Assembly (NCBI GenBank): GCA_937927975.1
Contig: CALEZT010000196.1
Coordinates: forward strand, 1 to 64,000
DNA: 64,000 nucleotides
Origin: an uncultured Phycisphaerales bacterium
Lineage (GTDB): Bacteria > Planctomycetota > Phycisphaerae > Sedimentisphaerales > Anaerobacaceae
Direction: 5' to 3'
Shown in pieces: positions 43,250 through 51,981 of this stretch. Position 1 is the stretch's first letter. Each line of letters begins with the position of its first letter. The notes under the pieces were generated by a model. That model was not told where the DNA came from and ran no database searches. It worked only from the letters and a program-made list of their open reading frames with translations. The translations under genes and the position numbers were made by a program.

Positions 43250-45187
43250 TTACGTCGCTGGAGTCGTCTGCGGCTCGTGGTCAAGTTCCTCGCCCTGGCG
43301 GAACAGGCGTGCGCTGTTGAACACCACCACCAGCGAACTGGCGAAGTGCAGGAACGCAGCGACCGCCGGCGGCACGAACTTCGAGAGCGAGATGCCCAGC
43401 ACGATGAAGATCACGCCAAACGCGAGGTTCTGATTGATCACCCGGCGGGTCTTGCGCGAGACATCGACCAGGAACGGAATCCGCCGCAGATCGTTGTTCA
43501 TCAGGGCGATCGACGCGGAATTGATCGCCACGTCGCTGCCGGCGGCGCCCATCGCGATGCCCAGGTCGCCGGCCGCCAGAGCCGGAGCGTCGTTGATGCC
43601 GTCGCCGACGACCACCACGGTGTGCCCGTCCTTCTTGATCTGCTCGACCACCGCGAGCTTGTCCTGCGGCAGGCACTGAGCCTTGTAATCGGTGCAGCCG
43701 AGTTCGCCTGCGACGCGATTGGCGACCTCGCTGCGGTCGCCGGTGAGCATGGTGACGCGTTTGACGCCCATGTCCACCAGGGAGGCGATGGCCCTCTGGG
43801 CCTCCGGTCGCGTCTTGTCCTGCAGACCGATCCAGCCGATGCAGCGGTTGTCCTTCGCGACGTAGAGGGTGCTGAAGCCCTGCTCCTCGTGCAACCGGGG
43901 ATCGGCGACATTCTTCGTGTCGACTCCGTTCTCGTTCAGGAACGTCTCGCGACCGACCAGGATGCGGGACGAGTTGATCTTCGCACTGACGCCCTTGCCC
44001 GGGGTCTCTCTGAAGCCCTCCGACGCCGGCAAGGACAGGCTCGCCTCCCTGGCCACTTCCTGCAGCGCCCGGGCCGCGGGGTGCTTGCTCATCTGCTCGG
44101 CCGCCGCGGCGTCCGCCAGCAGGTCCGCCGGCTCGACCCCCTCGGCAGGCGTCAGCTTGGTCACGTAGAGTCGGCCGGTGGTCACGGTGCCCGTCTTGTC
44201 GAACACCAGGGCCGTCATCTTCCCGGCCACTTCGAGATACGAGACGTCCTTGACCAGGATGCCAAGCCTCGCAGCGGCTGAAATCGCGGCCACCATGGCG
44301 GTCGGAGTGGCAAGAATGATCGCACAGGGACAGGAGATCACCAGGATTGTGATCGCCTGGTCGATGTTCCGCGTGAAGACCCAGACGATGGCCGCGATCA
44401 TCAGGATCGTCGGGACATACCACGAGATGTATCGGTCGATGATCCTCATGACCGGGATCTTCGTGTGTTCGGCCTGGATGATCAGAGACTGGACCTTGCC
44501 CAGCGTGGTGTCCTTGCCGGCCTTGGTGACGCGGATGTCGAGGACGCCGGTGAGATTGTTCGTGCCTGCGAAGACCTGCATGCCCGGCACCTTGTCGACC
44601 GGAAGCGACTCGCCGGTGATCGTCGCCTCGTTCACGGAACTCAAACCGTCGTAGACTTCGCCGTCGGCCGAGACGTTGTCGCCCGGACGGACGCGGATGC
44701 GGTCGCCGGCCTTCAGCTCGCTGACCTTGACTTCGCGTTCCTTGCCGTCCGAATCGATCAGGTTGGCCTTGACGGGAGTCAGGCGGATCAGCGACTCGAT
44801 CGAAGCCCTCGCTCCCAGCGCCGTTCGGGTCTCCACCAATTCGCTGAGCAACATGAAAAAGCCGATGAGCCCGGCGGCCACGTATTCGCCGATCGCGAAC
44901 GCCGCCACGATGCCCAGGGCCGCCAGCTCGTCCATGTGCGAATGGCCCTCGATCAGGCTGCGAACCGCATGCATGATGATCGGGGCCCCCAGCAGGATTG
45001 CGCCGAGCATTGCGAACAGTTCCGTGTTGAAGCTGTCGGACCCATAGAAAACCTTGCCGATCCCGCTGTTGATCAGCAGGACGCCGCCGGCCAGCGTGCC
45101 CAGAAGGGCCACGCTCACGCGGACCTGTTTCTCGCGGGTCTGTTCGGTACCGAACTCTTCCTGTAAGTGCAGGTGCTGATGCGCCAT
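43250..45187 (-). CDS. Heavy-metal P1B-type ATPase (CPC class) without HMA domain
   Basis: The 645-residue protein has TGES (191-194), the metal-binding SCPCA in transmembrane helix 6 (285-289), the phosphorylated Asp330 in DKTGTVT, the SKHPAA motif of P1B ATPases, and the GDGINDAP hinge. The CPC motif suggests export of Cu+, Zn2+ or Cd2+; I cannot decide which. There is no N-terminal HMA metal-binding domain. Instead a short His-bearing tail (MAHQHLHLQEE) is present. It lies downstream of three SPFH genes with short gaps, an arrangement suggesting a shared transcript and function. Confidence 0.92.
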   Translation of the reverse strand: MAHQHLHLQEEFGTEQTREKQVRVSVALLGTLAGGVLLINSGIGKVFYGSDSFNTELFAMLGAILLGAPIIMHAVRSLIEGHSHMDELAALGIVAAFAIGEYVAAGLIGFFMLLSELVETRTALGARASIESLIRLTPVKANLIDSDGKEREVKVSELKAGDRIRVRPGDNVSADGEVYDGLSSVNEATITGESLPVDKVPGMQVFAGTNNLTGVLDIRVTKAGKDTTLGKVQSLIIQAEHTKIPVMRIIDRYISWYVPTILMIAAIVWVFTRNIDQAITILVISCPCAIILATPTAMVAAISAAARLGILVKDVSYLEVAGKMTALVFDKTGTVTTGRLYVTKLTPAEGVEPADLLADAAAAEQMSKHPAARALQEVAREASLSLPASEGFRETPGKGVSAKINSSRILVGRETFLNENGVDTKNVADPRLHEEQGFSTLYVAKDNRCIGWIGLQDKTRPEAQRAIASLVDMGVKRVTMLTGDRSEVANRVAGELGCTDYKAQCLPQDKLAVVEQIKKDGHTVVVVGDGINDAPALAAGDLGIAMGAAGSDVAINSASIALMNNDLRRIPFLVDVSRKTRRVINQNLAFGVIFIVLGISLSKFVPPAVAAFLHFASSLVVVFNSARLFRQGEELDHEPQTTPAT

Positions 45188-45262
45188 AGCCTTGTTCTCT
45201 CACCGAATCTTCTGTTGCGGGCCGCCGAACGCGAACCCCACCTGTCCATTTTCCGATGCCTA

Positions 45263-46609
45263 CTACCGGGCGCCCCTGGGGTTGAGCTTGTTGTCCCGGT
45301 TCAGCAGAATCCGTATCTCGCGGTCCCGATCCGTGCCGGAGCTGTCCAGGACGAACTTCTCGTCGGCATTGTTGAGGATTTCTTCCATCGCCGCCAGATA
45401 CCGCTCACGCGCCACAAGTTCCGGCCGCTTCCTGTACTCGGGCAGGATACTCGCGAGATAACTGGCGCTGGCCCTGGCAGCCTCCACCACCTTGGTCTGG
45501 TACGCCTGGGCGTGCGCGATGATCTGCTGCGCGTCGCCGGTAACCTGGGACCACAGTTCCTCCCGTTTCTGAGCATCGCTGTCGGGATCGAGAATCGCTT
45601 CGCAAAGTCTGTGAGCGACCTGGCCGCCCGTCTTGTTCAGAGTCGTCTCGGCGTAGGTCCGAGACTGCGTAACCGTCTGATCGCTCTGCTGACGGGCCGC
45701 CACGTACGCTTCGAACGCCTCGTTGATCTGCATGGGCCATTTGGCGCTGACCAACTGCATCTGCACGACGCGAATGCCGCTCTCCAGCGCGTCCAGCTTC
45801 TGCTGCACGAGCTGCTGGACGCGTCGAGGAATCGTATCGACGCTCTGGAGAGCCTCGTCGATCGTGTAGTGGACCATTGCCGTGACGATGGCGTCATCGA
45901 CCACGCTGCGCAGAAGCGGCGTGATGTTCGCGACCATCACGTCCACATAGATCTCACCGGGCTTGACGTCCCGGACGTGGACGTTTCGGAAGAACTGCTC
46001 GACGTTACTGATCTGGTAGTTGATCTGCCACTTCGTGTGGACGATGCTGTAGTCGCTGCCCTCGCCTTCCCGCAGGGAGGGCTGGCTAACGTCCGTTGCC
46101 CCCTGCCCTGCCACGGTCTGGCTCCGCGTCAGGCAGTATCCTTCCACCATCGGATCGAGCTTGTCGGCCCGGAAGTTCCTCGGCTTGACGCCGCCGCCCA
46201 GGATGTCGTCGCGGGTCTCCTGGTACCAGAACGTGTTGACGGGCAGATTGATGTTCTTCTCCACCGGGATCTTGATCAACTCGTCGATCGGATACGGGAA
46301 GACCCAGTGAGCCCCGGGCCCCAGGATCGCCTCGTCGCCGATGCCCTGGATCTTGCCGAACCGCAGAACCAGTCCCCGTTCGTCGGGCCCCACGGTCCGG
46401 AAACCCGACGCCAGGAAGGCGACGATCAGGACGATCATGATGACCTTCAGGATCGTGAAACTGATATGAAGGGCGTCCGAGAGGGACTTGCCGGCCGCGT
46501 CGAACTGTTCGTTCGGCGCCGACCGTTCCGGTGTCGGCTCATGATCGTGACCGTGATCAGGTTCATGTGAGTGTCCGTGGTCATGTCCGTGCTTGTGTCC
46601 GTGTGCCAT
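45263..46609 (-). CDS. hflK: HflK-like SPFH protein with His-rich N-terminus
   Basis: The first 26 residues are an extreme His/Asp run: MAHGHKHGHDHGHSHEPDHG then HDHEPTPE, a probable metal-binding tail. One membrane helix (about 47-68, ILKVIMIVLIVAFLASGF) leads to an SPFH domain of HflK type: VGPDERGLVLRFGKIQG, GAHWVFPYPIDELI, and DVMVANITPLLRSVVDDAIV. The C-terminal part is a long coiled coil. HflK and HflC form a cage around FtsH in other bacteria. The region around residue 150 is longer than in E. coli HflK. It starts 33 bases after hflC stops and is followed by the P-type ATPase. Confidence 0.85.
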   Translation of the reverse strand: MAHGHKHGHDHGHSHEPDHGHDHEPTPERSAPNEQFDAAGKSLSDALHISFTILKVIMIVLIVAFLASGFRTVGPDERGLVLRFGKIQGIGDEAILGPGAHWVFPYPIDELIKIPVEKNINLPVNTFWYQETRDDILGGGVKPRNFRADKLDPMVEGYCLTRSQTVAGQGATDVSQPSLREGEGSDYSIVHTKWQINYQISNVEQFFRNVHVRDVKPGEIYVDVMVANITPLLRSVVDDAIVTAMVHYTIDEALQSVDTIPRRVQQLVQQKLDALESGIRVVQMQLVSAKWPMQINEAFEAYVAARQQSDQTVTQSRTYAETTLNKTGGQVAHRLCEAILDPDSDAQKREELWSQVTGDAQQIIAHAQAYQTKVVEAARASASYLASILPEYRKRPELVARERYLAAMEEILNNADEKFVLDSSGTDRDREIRILLNRDNKLNPRGAR

Positions 46610-46642
46610 GGCTCTTTCGCTCGATTGAACGCAGTCCTTCGG

Positions 46643-47548
46643 TTACTTTGCAGACCCTTCCGTACCCAGAGGGGGCAGACCCATCAGGAGGTTGAACGGC
46701 TCAGCGACCGTCGGAATGACGATTGTGGTGCGTTCTCTCAGGATCTGTTTGAGAGCCTCCAGATTTCGCAGAAAGATCGCCAGCTTCTCGTCCGCCTTCA
46801 ACATCTCATAGTACCGAGCGGCGTCGGCGTCGCCCTGGCCGCGAATCTCCTTGGCCCGACCTTCCGCGGCGTCCAGCAGGACGTCCCGCTTCTTGTTGGC
46901 GTCGGCCCGGATCTGGGTGGCGATCGCCTCGCCTTCGGACGTGATGGCGTCGGTACGACCCTGGCGTTCGGCTTTCATCCGCTCGAAGACCTTCTTCGTA
47001 ACGTCTTCGCTGACCTTGAGCTGCTTGATGCCCAGCGTCTTGATCTCGATGCCGTACTCGGCCAGCACGGGCCCCTTGAGGTCCGCGAGCATCTCGTCCT
47101 GGATCTCGTCGAACTGGATCTTTGTGGGGTCGTTGTTGACGAACTCCCCGAAGGAGTGCTGGCCGATCACGCGGTTCTGCGTGTCGTTGATGTGATTGCG
47201 AAGCTTGCTCTCGGCGTTGGCTTCGGTCTTGACCGCGTTGAGGAACTTCAACGGTTCGGCCACGCGCCAGACGATGTACGTGTTGACGATGATCGGGACA
47301 TTGCCTCGCGTGGTCGTCTCCGCCAGTTGCGCCGCCTCCAGGACTCTCATGCGGGAATCGAATTTGTGAACCTGCTCGATGGGCGTGGGCCACTTGAAAT
47401 ACAACCCAGGCTGGGTGACCTCGCGGACCGGCTTGCCGAACCGGGTCACGAACCCCGATTCGGTCTCGCGGACCTGGAAGGTCACCAGGTAGACGATCAT
47501 CACGAGGGAAATAACGGCAATCAGTATCGGAATCGCTATGTTCTTCAT
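46643..47548 (-). CDS. hflC: HflC-like SPFH protein
   Basis: The 301-residue protein has an N-terminal membrane anchor (NIAIPILIAVISLVMIVYLV), then an SPFH domain with VRETESGFVTRFGKPVREVT and GLYFKWPTPIEQVHKFDSR, a long helix with KVFERMKAERQGRTDAI, and the family motif GEAIATQIRADANKKRDVLL with EIRGQGDADAARYYEMLKAD. Length and layout are those of HflC. It overlaps the upstream 690-residue SPFH gene by four bases (ATGA) and precedes the HflK-like gene. It is likely to form a hetero-oligomeric membrane assembly with its neighbours. Confidence 0.9.
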   Translation of the reverse strand: MKNIAIPILIAVISLVMIVYLVTFQVRETESGFVTRFGKPVREVTQPGLYFKWPTPIEQVHKFDSRMRVLEAAQLAETTTRGNVPIIVNTYIVWRVAEPLKFLNAVKTEANAESKLRNHINDTQNRVIGQHSFGEFVNNDPTKIQFDEIQDEMLADLKGPVLAEYGIEIKTLGIKQLKVSEDVTKKVFERMKAERQGRTDAITSEGEAIATQIRADANKKRDVLLDAAEGRAKEIRGQGDADAARYYEMLKADEKLAIFLRNLEALKQILRERTTIVIPTVAEPFNLLMGLPPLGTEGSAK

Positions 47549-49617
47549 TGTCCACCGGTCTCCTGTACGCCCGCAATCTCACTCAACAGACTCGTATCCA
47601 GCTTCTCCTGCAGTTCCATGATAATGACCTGGCGGTCTTTCGGGTCGCCGGCCACGACATACTTGCGAATGCTCCTCATCGCTTCTTCGAGCGCCACGGC
47701 CCGCTGCTCGCACTTGTAGATCTCCGGCGCGGCGCGATAGGCCTGGATCTGGCCGGCGAAGCGTTTGCCCGTCGCCTCGGCCAGCGTCCCCTGGCGAAAA
47801 CGGTAGCTCTGGGCCTCGCTGAGAATGCGGAAGATGTCCCCGCGCGACTCGTTGAGCAGCGCTGCATCGAACTGCTCGCCCAGACGCTTGACCTCGTCGG
47901 AAAGCCCTCTGCGCTGGGCCTCCTGGTACTGCGCGGCTAAATCCGCCAGCCGGGTGGCCCGCGACACCGAACCGGCCAGGGTGGTGAGGTTTCGATTCCG
48001 CTCCGCCTCGGCGGCCAACATCAGCGCCTGCTTGGCCTGCACCGCGCCCACGACCGCCTGGAAGTCCGGCACCACCTCGGCCGGCGGGTGGATACCCTGC
48101 AACCCGACGAAGGTGATCTCCACGCCAAGACCTTCAACGTCGGCGGCCCGCTGGATGCGCTCCGTCAGAATCTGCTTGGCATTGGTCCGCCCCCCGCCCA
48201 GGAGGTTCTGATCACCGCCGCCTTCGACCTCAACGTTGGCGGTGGAGGCCAGACGGACCAGTTCGCGATAACAGATGCCCTCCAGAAGCTTGCCTGGATT
48301 GCTGTGCCCGTAGACATAGACAAGAAGATCCTTGATCCGGTACTGGACCGGCATGTTGACCTTGACCAGGCTGACCGGAACGGCGCCTTCGGCGGGCCCT
48401 TCCGTGACATCCGCGGGCGTGTATCGCGCCGCCACCATCAAGTCATGCTCCTGTTCGTAATGCGTCTGCCCCCACAGGAGCCTTGTTTCGGGAATCGGGA
48501 CTCCGTTGGCGTCCACCTTGGGCACGTACCCGATGTGCAGTTCCATGACCAGACCGGTGGGGTGCATGTACGCGATGTCCATGGGCCAGGGCAGCTTGAA
48601 GTGCAGCCCCGGACCGATATGACGAACCTCTCCGTCCGCGGTGGTCGGTTTGCCGAACCGCTCGACGATCCCTTCCTCGTTCGGACCGACGACCACGATG
48701 CAACTGGCCAGATAGAGCGTCGCGGCCGAGAACAGAATCAAGGGCACGATCGCCTTCTCCAGCAGCTTGTAGAACCAGGTCTGGGACACCTGGAATCCGA
48801 ACTGGTAGTCCATCGCCGTGGCCACGCTGCGGAAGATGCCGCCGGGCTCGTTGATGACGCCCAGGAGCCGGCTGTCGAACGCCGCCCGGCTGTATTGGCC
48901 TTTGAGATGCGGCCGATAGATGTCGAAGACCAGGTTCAGCGACGTCTCGACGCCCAGGACGATCAACAGGATCGGCACCGCATAGCTGACGACGGCGATC
49001 AGGGCCGAGATCTGGAAATGCAGCAGGGCCAGGGCGATCGCCAGCACGAAACACAGGACCGCCAGCCCCAGAAAGAAGCTGCCGCCTGCCCGCAACGGTT
49101 TCCATCGCGGCTCGACCGACATTCCGGTGGCGTACCGCGACAGGAGGAACCCCATGAACGCGATGGCGGTGGCGACGATCGCACACACCAGCGGCTGCTG
49201 GGTCTTGACGTCGGCCCCGGAGGGGATTCCCTTGAGCAGGTAGAAACCGATTCCGATTTCGTAAGCAGCGATCAATGCCACGAAAATCGGGATGAACCAT
49301 TTCTCGAGGACGTCGAGCCGGCGCTGAGCGGCCGCCAGCAGCGCCGCGGTCTCGCCCTTCTGGAAGATGGTGGCCGAGCTTTTCTCCCGTGCGAGCTGAC
49401 TCATGTCGAGCTTTTCCTGCTCGGCCAGACTTCGCTGGTGGAACTGGATGGCCAGGACCAGCCAGATCAAGGCCGCCGCAAGCGCCTGCCATCCGACGGC
49501 CGATAGAGCGTAGAACCCGCTCCACCGACCCAGGAAGAACGCGATGCCGAAAAAGACCAGGCTGAGAACCAGCGCAACCCATGCGACCTGTTCGGGGCGT
49601 TTCGACGATACTGTCAT
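47545..49617 (-). CDS. Polytopic SPFH-domain protein (large HflK-like)
   Basis: The N-terminal 330 residues hold about seven or eight membrane segments (such as VALVLSLVFFGIAFFLGRW, FIPIFVALIAAYEIGIGFYL, FLGLAVLCFVLAIALALLHF and VIPLILFSAATLYLASCIV), which ordinary HflK proteins do not have. An SPFH domain follows: VVVGPNEEGIVERFGKPTTA and GPGLHFKLPWPMDIAYMHPT, then a coiled coil ending in EAMRSIRKYVVAGDPKDRQV. The fusion of a membrane bundle and SPFH domain is reminiscent of large HflK proteins in Planctomycetota. It is the first gene of the SPFH-ATPase set. Its function is unknown but membrane scaffolding is probable. Confidence 0.85.
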   Translation of the reverse strand: MTVSSKRPEQVAWVALVLSLVFFGIAFFLGRWSGFYALSAVGWQALAAALIWLVLAIQFHQRSLAEQEKLDMSQLAREKSSATIFQKGETAALLAAAQRRLDVLEKWFIPIFVALIAAYEIGIGFYLLKGIPSGADVKTQQPLVCAIVATAIAFMGFLLSRYATGMSVEPRWKPLRAGGSFFLGLAVLCFVLAIALALLHFQISALIAVVSYAVPILLIVLGVETSLNLVFDIYRPHLKGQYSRAAFDSRLLGVINEPGGIFRSVATAMDYQFGFQVSQTWFYKLLEKAIVPLILFSAATLYLASCIVVVGPNEEGIVERFGKPTTADGEVRHIGPGLHFKLPWPMDIAYMHPTGLVMELHIGYVPKVDANGVPIPETRLLWGQTHYEQEHDLMVAARYTPADVTEGPAEGAVPVSLVKVNMPVQYRIKDLLVYVYGHSNPGKLLEGICYRELVRLASTANVEVEGGGDQNLLGGGRTNAKQILTERIQRAADVEGLGVEITFVGLQGIHPPAEVVPDFQAVVGAVQAKQALMLAAEAERNRNLTTLAGSVSRATRLADLAAQYQEAQRRGLSDEVKRLGEQFDAALLNESRGDIFRILSEAQSYRFRQGTLAEATGKRFAGQIQAYRAAPEIYKCEQRAVALEEAMRSIRKYVVAGDPKDRQVIIMELQEKLDTSLLSEIAGVQETGGQ

Positions 49618-49686
49618 TGGCGATTCAGCTCCAGCAGTGAACCAAAATCCTGCTCATCCAGTAGTACCGGGTACCGGACCAGATCC

Positions 49687-49715
49687 TTTACAAAAAGGGA
49701 ATCCGGCACTATAAC
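49687..49715 (+). promoter_or_regulatory. Putative sigma-70 promoter of the ABC-2 permease gene
   Basis: TTTACA (49687-49692) and TATAAC (49710-49715) are separated by 17 bases and point to the ATG at 49816. Each box matches 5 of 6. On the other strand ACTATA (49708-49713) reads TATAGT, a possible -10 for the SPFH operon, but I find no good -35. The spacer 49618-49815 also holds a GTACCGGGTACC partial palindrome near 49664. Confidence 0.5.
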
Positions 49716-49815
49716 ACCGAAAACGACTCTCGTGTAGAGACAATCGTGAAAAAAAGTCGTCGCAATCGGGTGTCAAACACAACGTTCAGCAGGCCGGCAA
49801 CGCCTTGGGTGACTG

Positions 49816-50778
49816 ATGAATAAGCTGCTCACTATCGCCAAGAACACCTTCGTCGAAACCCTTCGCCAACCCGTCTACGCCGTCATCATTGCAGCAGCCT
49901 TGCTCCTGTTTCTTCTCAGTCCGGCGCTCTCGATGTACACCATGGACGACGACAATAAGCTGCTGCGAGAAATCGGGCTCTCTACGCTGTTCCTGACCAG
50001 CTTGTTCGTGGCAATCTTCTCCGCTTCGGGGGCCGTCTCCATCGAAATGGAGAACAAGACGATTCTCACGGTGCTGACCAAGCCTGTTCAGCGTCCGATA
50101 TTCGTATTGGCCAAGTTCCTGGGTGTAGTCGGAGCCGTCGCTTTGGCGCACTATCTGTGCACTATCGGCGTGCTGATGACCATCCGGCACGGCGTCCTGT
50201 CCACCGCCTCGGACACCCATGATTGGACCGTCGTCGGCTCAGCGGCCACCGTCGCCATCGTGACGGTCCTGCTCAGCGCCTTCTTCAATTATGCCTACGA
50301 CTGGAAATTCACCTCGACTGCCGTGGTGGTCGGCGCCATCCTGGCGACCCTGGCCATGGTGTTCCTGGCCCTGATCGATCGCGATTGGCAGTTCAACCCG
50401 GCCAAGAATGGGTTCGACCGACTCGACGTCTACGCCGCTATCCTGCTGTTCCTGGCGGCCATGGTGATCGCAGCGATCGCGGTGGCCATCTCCTCCCGCT
50501 TCAACGTCATCGTCACCCTTTCGGCCTGCATCGGCGTCTTCCTGCTCGGCCTGATTAGCGACTGGGTGTTCGGCCGGTATGCCGACACCCACCTGTGGGC
50601 GCAGGCGGGCCGCTATCTCGTCCCGAACTTGCAGGTGTTTTGGATCAGCGACGCGATCTACGAAAACAGCGTGGTCCCGTTCCGATACATCCTGACGGGG
50701 GCCTCCTACGCGATTACCTATATCATCGGGATCCTGGCCGTGGCGGTCGCCCTGTTCCAGCGAAGACAGATTGCGTAG
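49816..50778 (+). CDS. ABC-2 type transporter permease
   Basis: The 320-residue protein starts MNKLLTIAKNTFVETLRQPV, the typical cytoplasmic beginning of NosY-type permeases, and has about six membrane segments. IEMENKTILTVLTKPVQRPI with FVLAKFLGV is the ABC-2 signature, also present in the permease at 40.6-42.0 kb. There is no ATPase gene beside it, so it may use the ATPase at 42-43 kb or one elsewhere. A weak GGGTG lies before the ATG. The GNAT gene downstream is convergent, 60 bases away. Confidence 0.82.
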   Translation: MNKLLTIAKNTFVETLRQPVYAVIIAAALLLFLLSPALSMYTMDDDNKLLREIGLSTLFLTSLFVAIFSASGAVSIEMENKTILTVLTKPVQRPIFVLAKFLGVVGAVALAHYLCTIGVLMTIRHGVLSTASDTHDWTVVGSAATVAIVTVLLSAFFNYAYDWKFTSTAVVVGAILATLAMVFLALIDRDWQFNPAKNGFDRLDVYAAILLFLAAMVIAAIAVAISSRFNVIVTLSACIGVFLLGLISDWVFGRYADTHLWAQAGRYLVPNLQVFWISDAIYENSVVPFRYILTGASYAITYIIGILAVAVALFQRRQIA

Positions 50779-50838
50779 AGACGAATGGACCGCCGCCAAT
50801 GGAATTCACCGGTGGGTTGTTAGATATTCCTGAGACAC

Positions 50839-51303
50839 TCACACGCCGGCCGGAACGTCCAGGATCACAGCGGTTTCGTCGCACTCGTCCTGTTTCGGAC
50901 AGCGGGCGCAGTCGCTCCAGACCTTCATGGGCAGTTCCTCTTTCTTCACGACCGTGAACCCCACCCGCTCGAAGAACCTGGGTTCCAGGGTCAGCGCGAA
51001 GACCCGCGGGACCCCGAGAGCCCGCGCCTGATCCAGGGCCGCCGTGACCAGCGCCATGCCCACCCCCTTGCCGTGCTCTTCCGCCGCGACCGCCAGCGAC
51101 TTGACCTCCGCCAGATCGGACCAGATCACCTCCAGCGCGCAGCAGCCGATGATCCGACCGTCCCGCTCGACCACAAGAAACGTCTGGAGATTCTCGTAGA
51201 TCTCGGCCATGGATCGAAACAGCATCTTGTCGTGCTCGGCATAGAAGTTGATCAGCGAGCAGATCGACCTGGCGTCCGGGATTCTGGCGTTGCGAACTTT
51301 CAT
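50839..51303 (-). CDS. GNAT acetyltransferase, ArgA-like, with C-terminal Cys cluster
   Basis: The 154-residue protein starts MKVRNARIPDARSICSLINF, typical of short N-acetylglutamate synthase-like GNAT proteins. The acetyl-CoA loop is in LAVAAEEHGKGVGMALVTAA, and FALTLEPRFFERVGFTVVKK is the C-terminal core. After that stands WSDCARCPKQDECDETAVIL with three Cys, a pattern seen in a subgroup of argA-like proteins and suggestive of metal or redox use. It may make N-acetylglutamate for arginine synthesis, but no arg gene is near. The start lies only 7 bases after a good -10 box, so the mRNA may have no leader. Confidence 0.78.
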   Translation of the reverse strand: MKVRNARIPDARSICSLINFYAEHDKMLFRSMAEIYENLQTFLVVERDGRIIGCCALEVIWSDLAEVKSLAVAAEEHGKGVGMALVTAALDQARALGVPRVFALTLEPRFFERVGFTVVKKEELPMKVWSDCARCPKQDECDETAVILDVPAGV

Positions 51304-51310
51304 GGTCCTG

Positions 51311-51339
51311 AGTATACTGTCCTTTTTGCACGATTTCAA
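51311..51339 (-). promoter_or_regulatory. Strong putative promoter of the GNAT gene, leaderless type
   Basis: On the minus strand TTGAAA (51334-51339) and TATACT (51311-51316) have a 17-base spacer, each matching 5 of 6. Only CAGGACC separates TATACT from the ATG at 51303, so transcription would start at or next to the start codon. Confidence 0.6.
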
Positions 51340-51454
51340 CGTTGTTCGCACGCAAGCGCAGCCTGCGGTCCGGCGCAAAAAACGAAAAAACAGTGGAAAA
51401 ACGAACGGCACACACTACAATGACGCCGGTTTGTGTTCGGTGGCCCAGGATTTC

Positions 51455-51928
51455 ATGAAGTTCATATTGATAGATAAGATCGTTTCGCTCGAAGAAGGAA
51501 AGACGCTGACCGCAGCCAAGTGCGTTTCGCTGGCCGAGGAATACCTGGGGGATCATTTCCCCACGTTCCCCGTGCTGCCGGGCGTGTTGCTGTTGCAGGG
51601 GCTCGTGGAGTCCGCGAGCTGGCTGGTCCGCAAGACCGAGGGGTTCGCCCACAGCATGATCCTGCTGCAAGAGGCCAAGAACGTCAAGTACAAGAGTTTC
51701 CTGGCTCCCGGTTCGAGGATCGAATATACCGTGCAGGCCAGGGCCATCGAGGAGAACGTCAGCAACTTCACCGGCTGCGGAATCTCCGACGGGGAAAAAA
51801 TCCTCGAAGCGAGGTTCGGCCTGAGGCATTTCAATCTGGCGGACCGCAGTTCCGCGATGGCGTCCGTGGACGCTCAGGTGATCGAGGCGATGAAGAACCG
51901 CTACAGCCTGCTCAGGCAGCAAGGCTGA
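51455..51928 (+). CDS. FabZ-like hot-dog dehydratase subunit A (His present, Glu replaced by Gln)
   Basis: The 157-residue protein is a FabZ-type (3R)-hydroxyacyl-ACP dehydratase fold. GDHFPTFPVLPGVLLLQGLV aligns with the catalytic helix region of E. coli FabZ ([20 protein letters not shown]). His34 is retained, but the Glu of LILEAM is Gln48, and the following AMAQ is GLVE. The start is taken at 51455, with AGGA 5 bases upstream. It is the first gene of a five-gene run (FabZ-ACP-FabZ-KS-KS) with gaps of 53, 19 and then overlaps. In FabZ dimers His and Glu come from different subunits, so it should need the second FabZ-like protein. Confidence 0.85.
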   Translation: MKFILIDKIVSLEEGKTLTAAKCVSLAEEYLGDHFPTFPVLPGVLLLQGLVESASWLVRKTEGFAHSMILLQEAKNVKYKSFLAPGSRIEYTVQARAIEENVSNFTGCGISDGEKILEARFGLRHFNLADRSSAMASVDAQVIEAMKNRYSLLRQQG

Positions 51929-51981
51929 TTGAGGTAGTGAAAAGGACTTTCAGAAGGAACTGACCGGAGGTAGCAGCAACC

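Noticed and set aside
43281..45203. 640-codon alternative frame in the P-type ATPase region
   Set aside because: Same strand, other frame; the ATPase frame has all motifs, while this product is a Gly/Arg/His-rich shadow.
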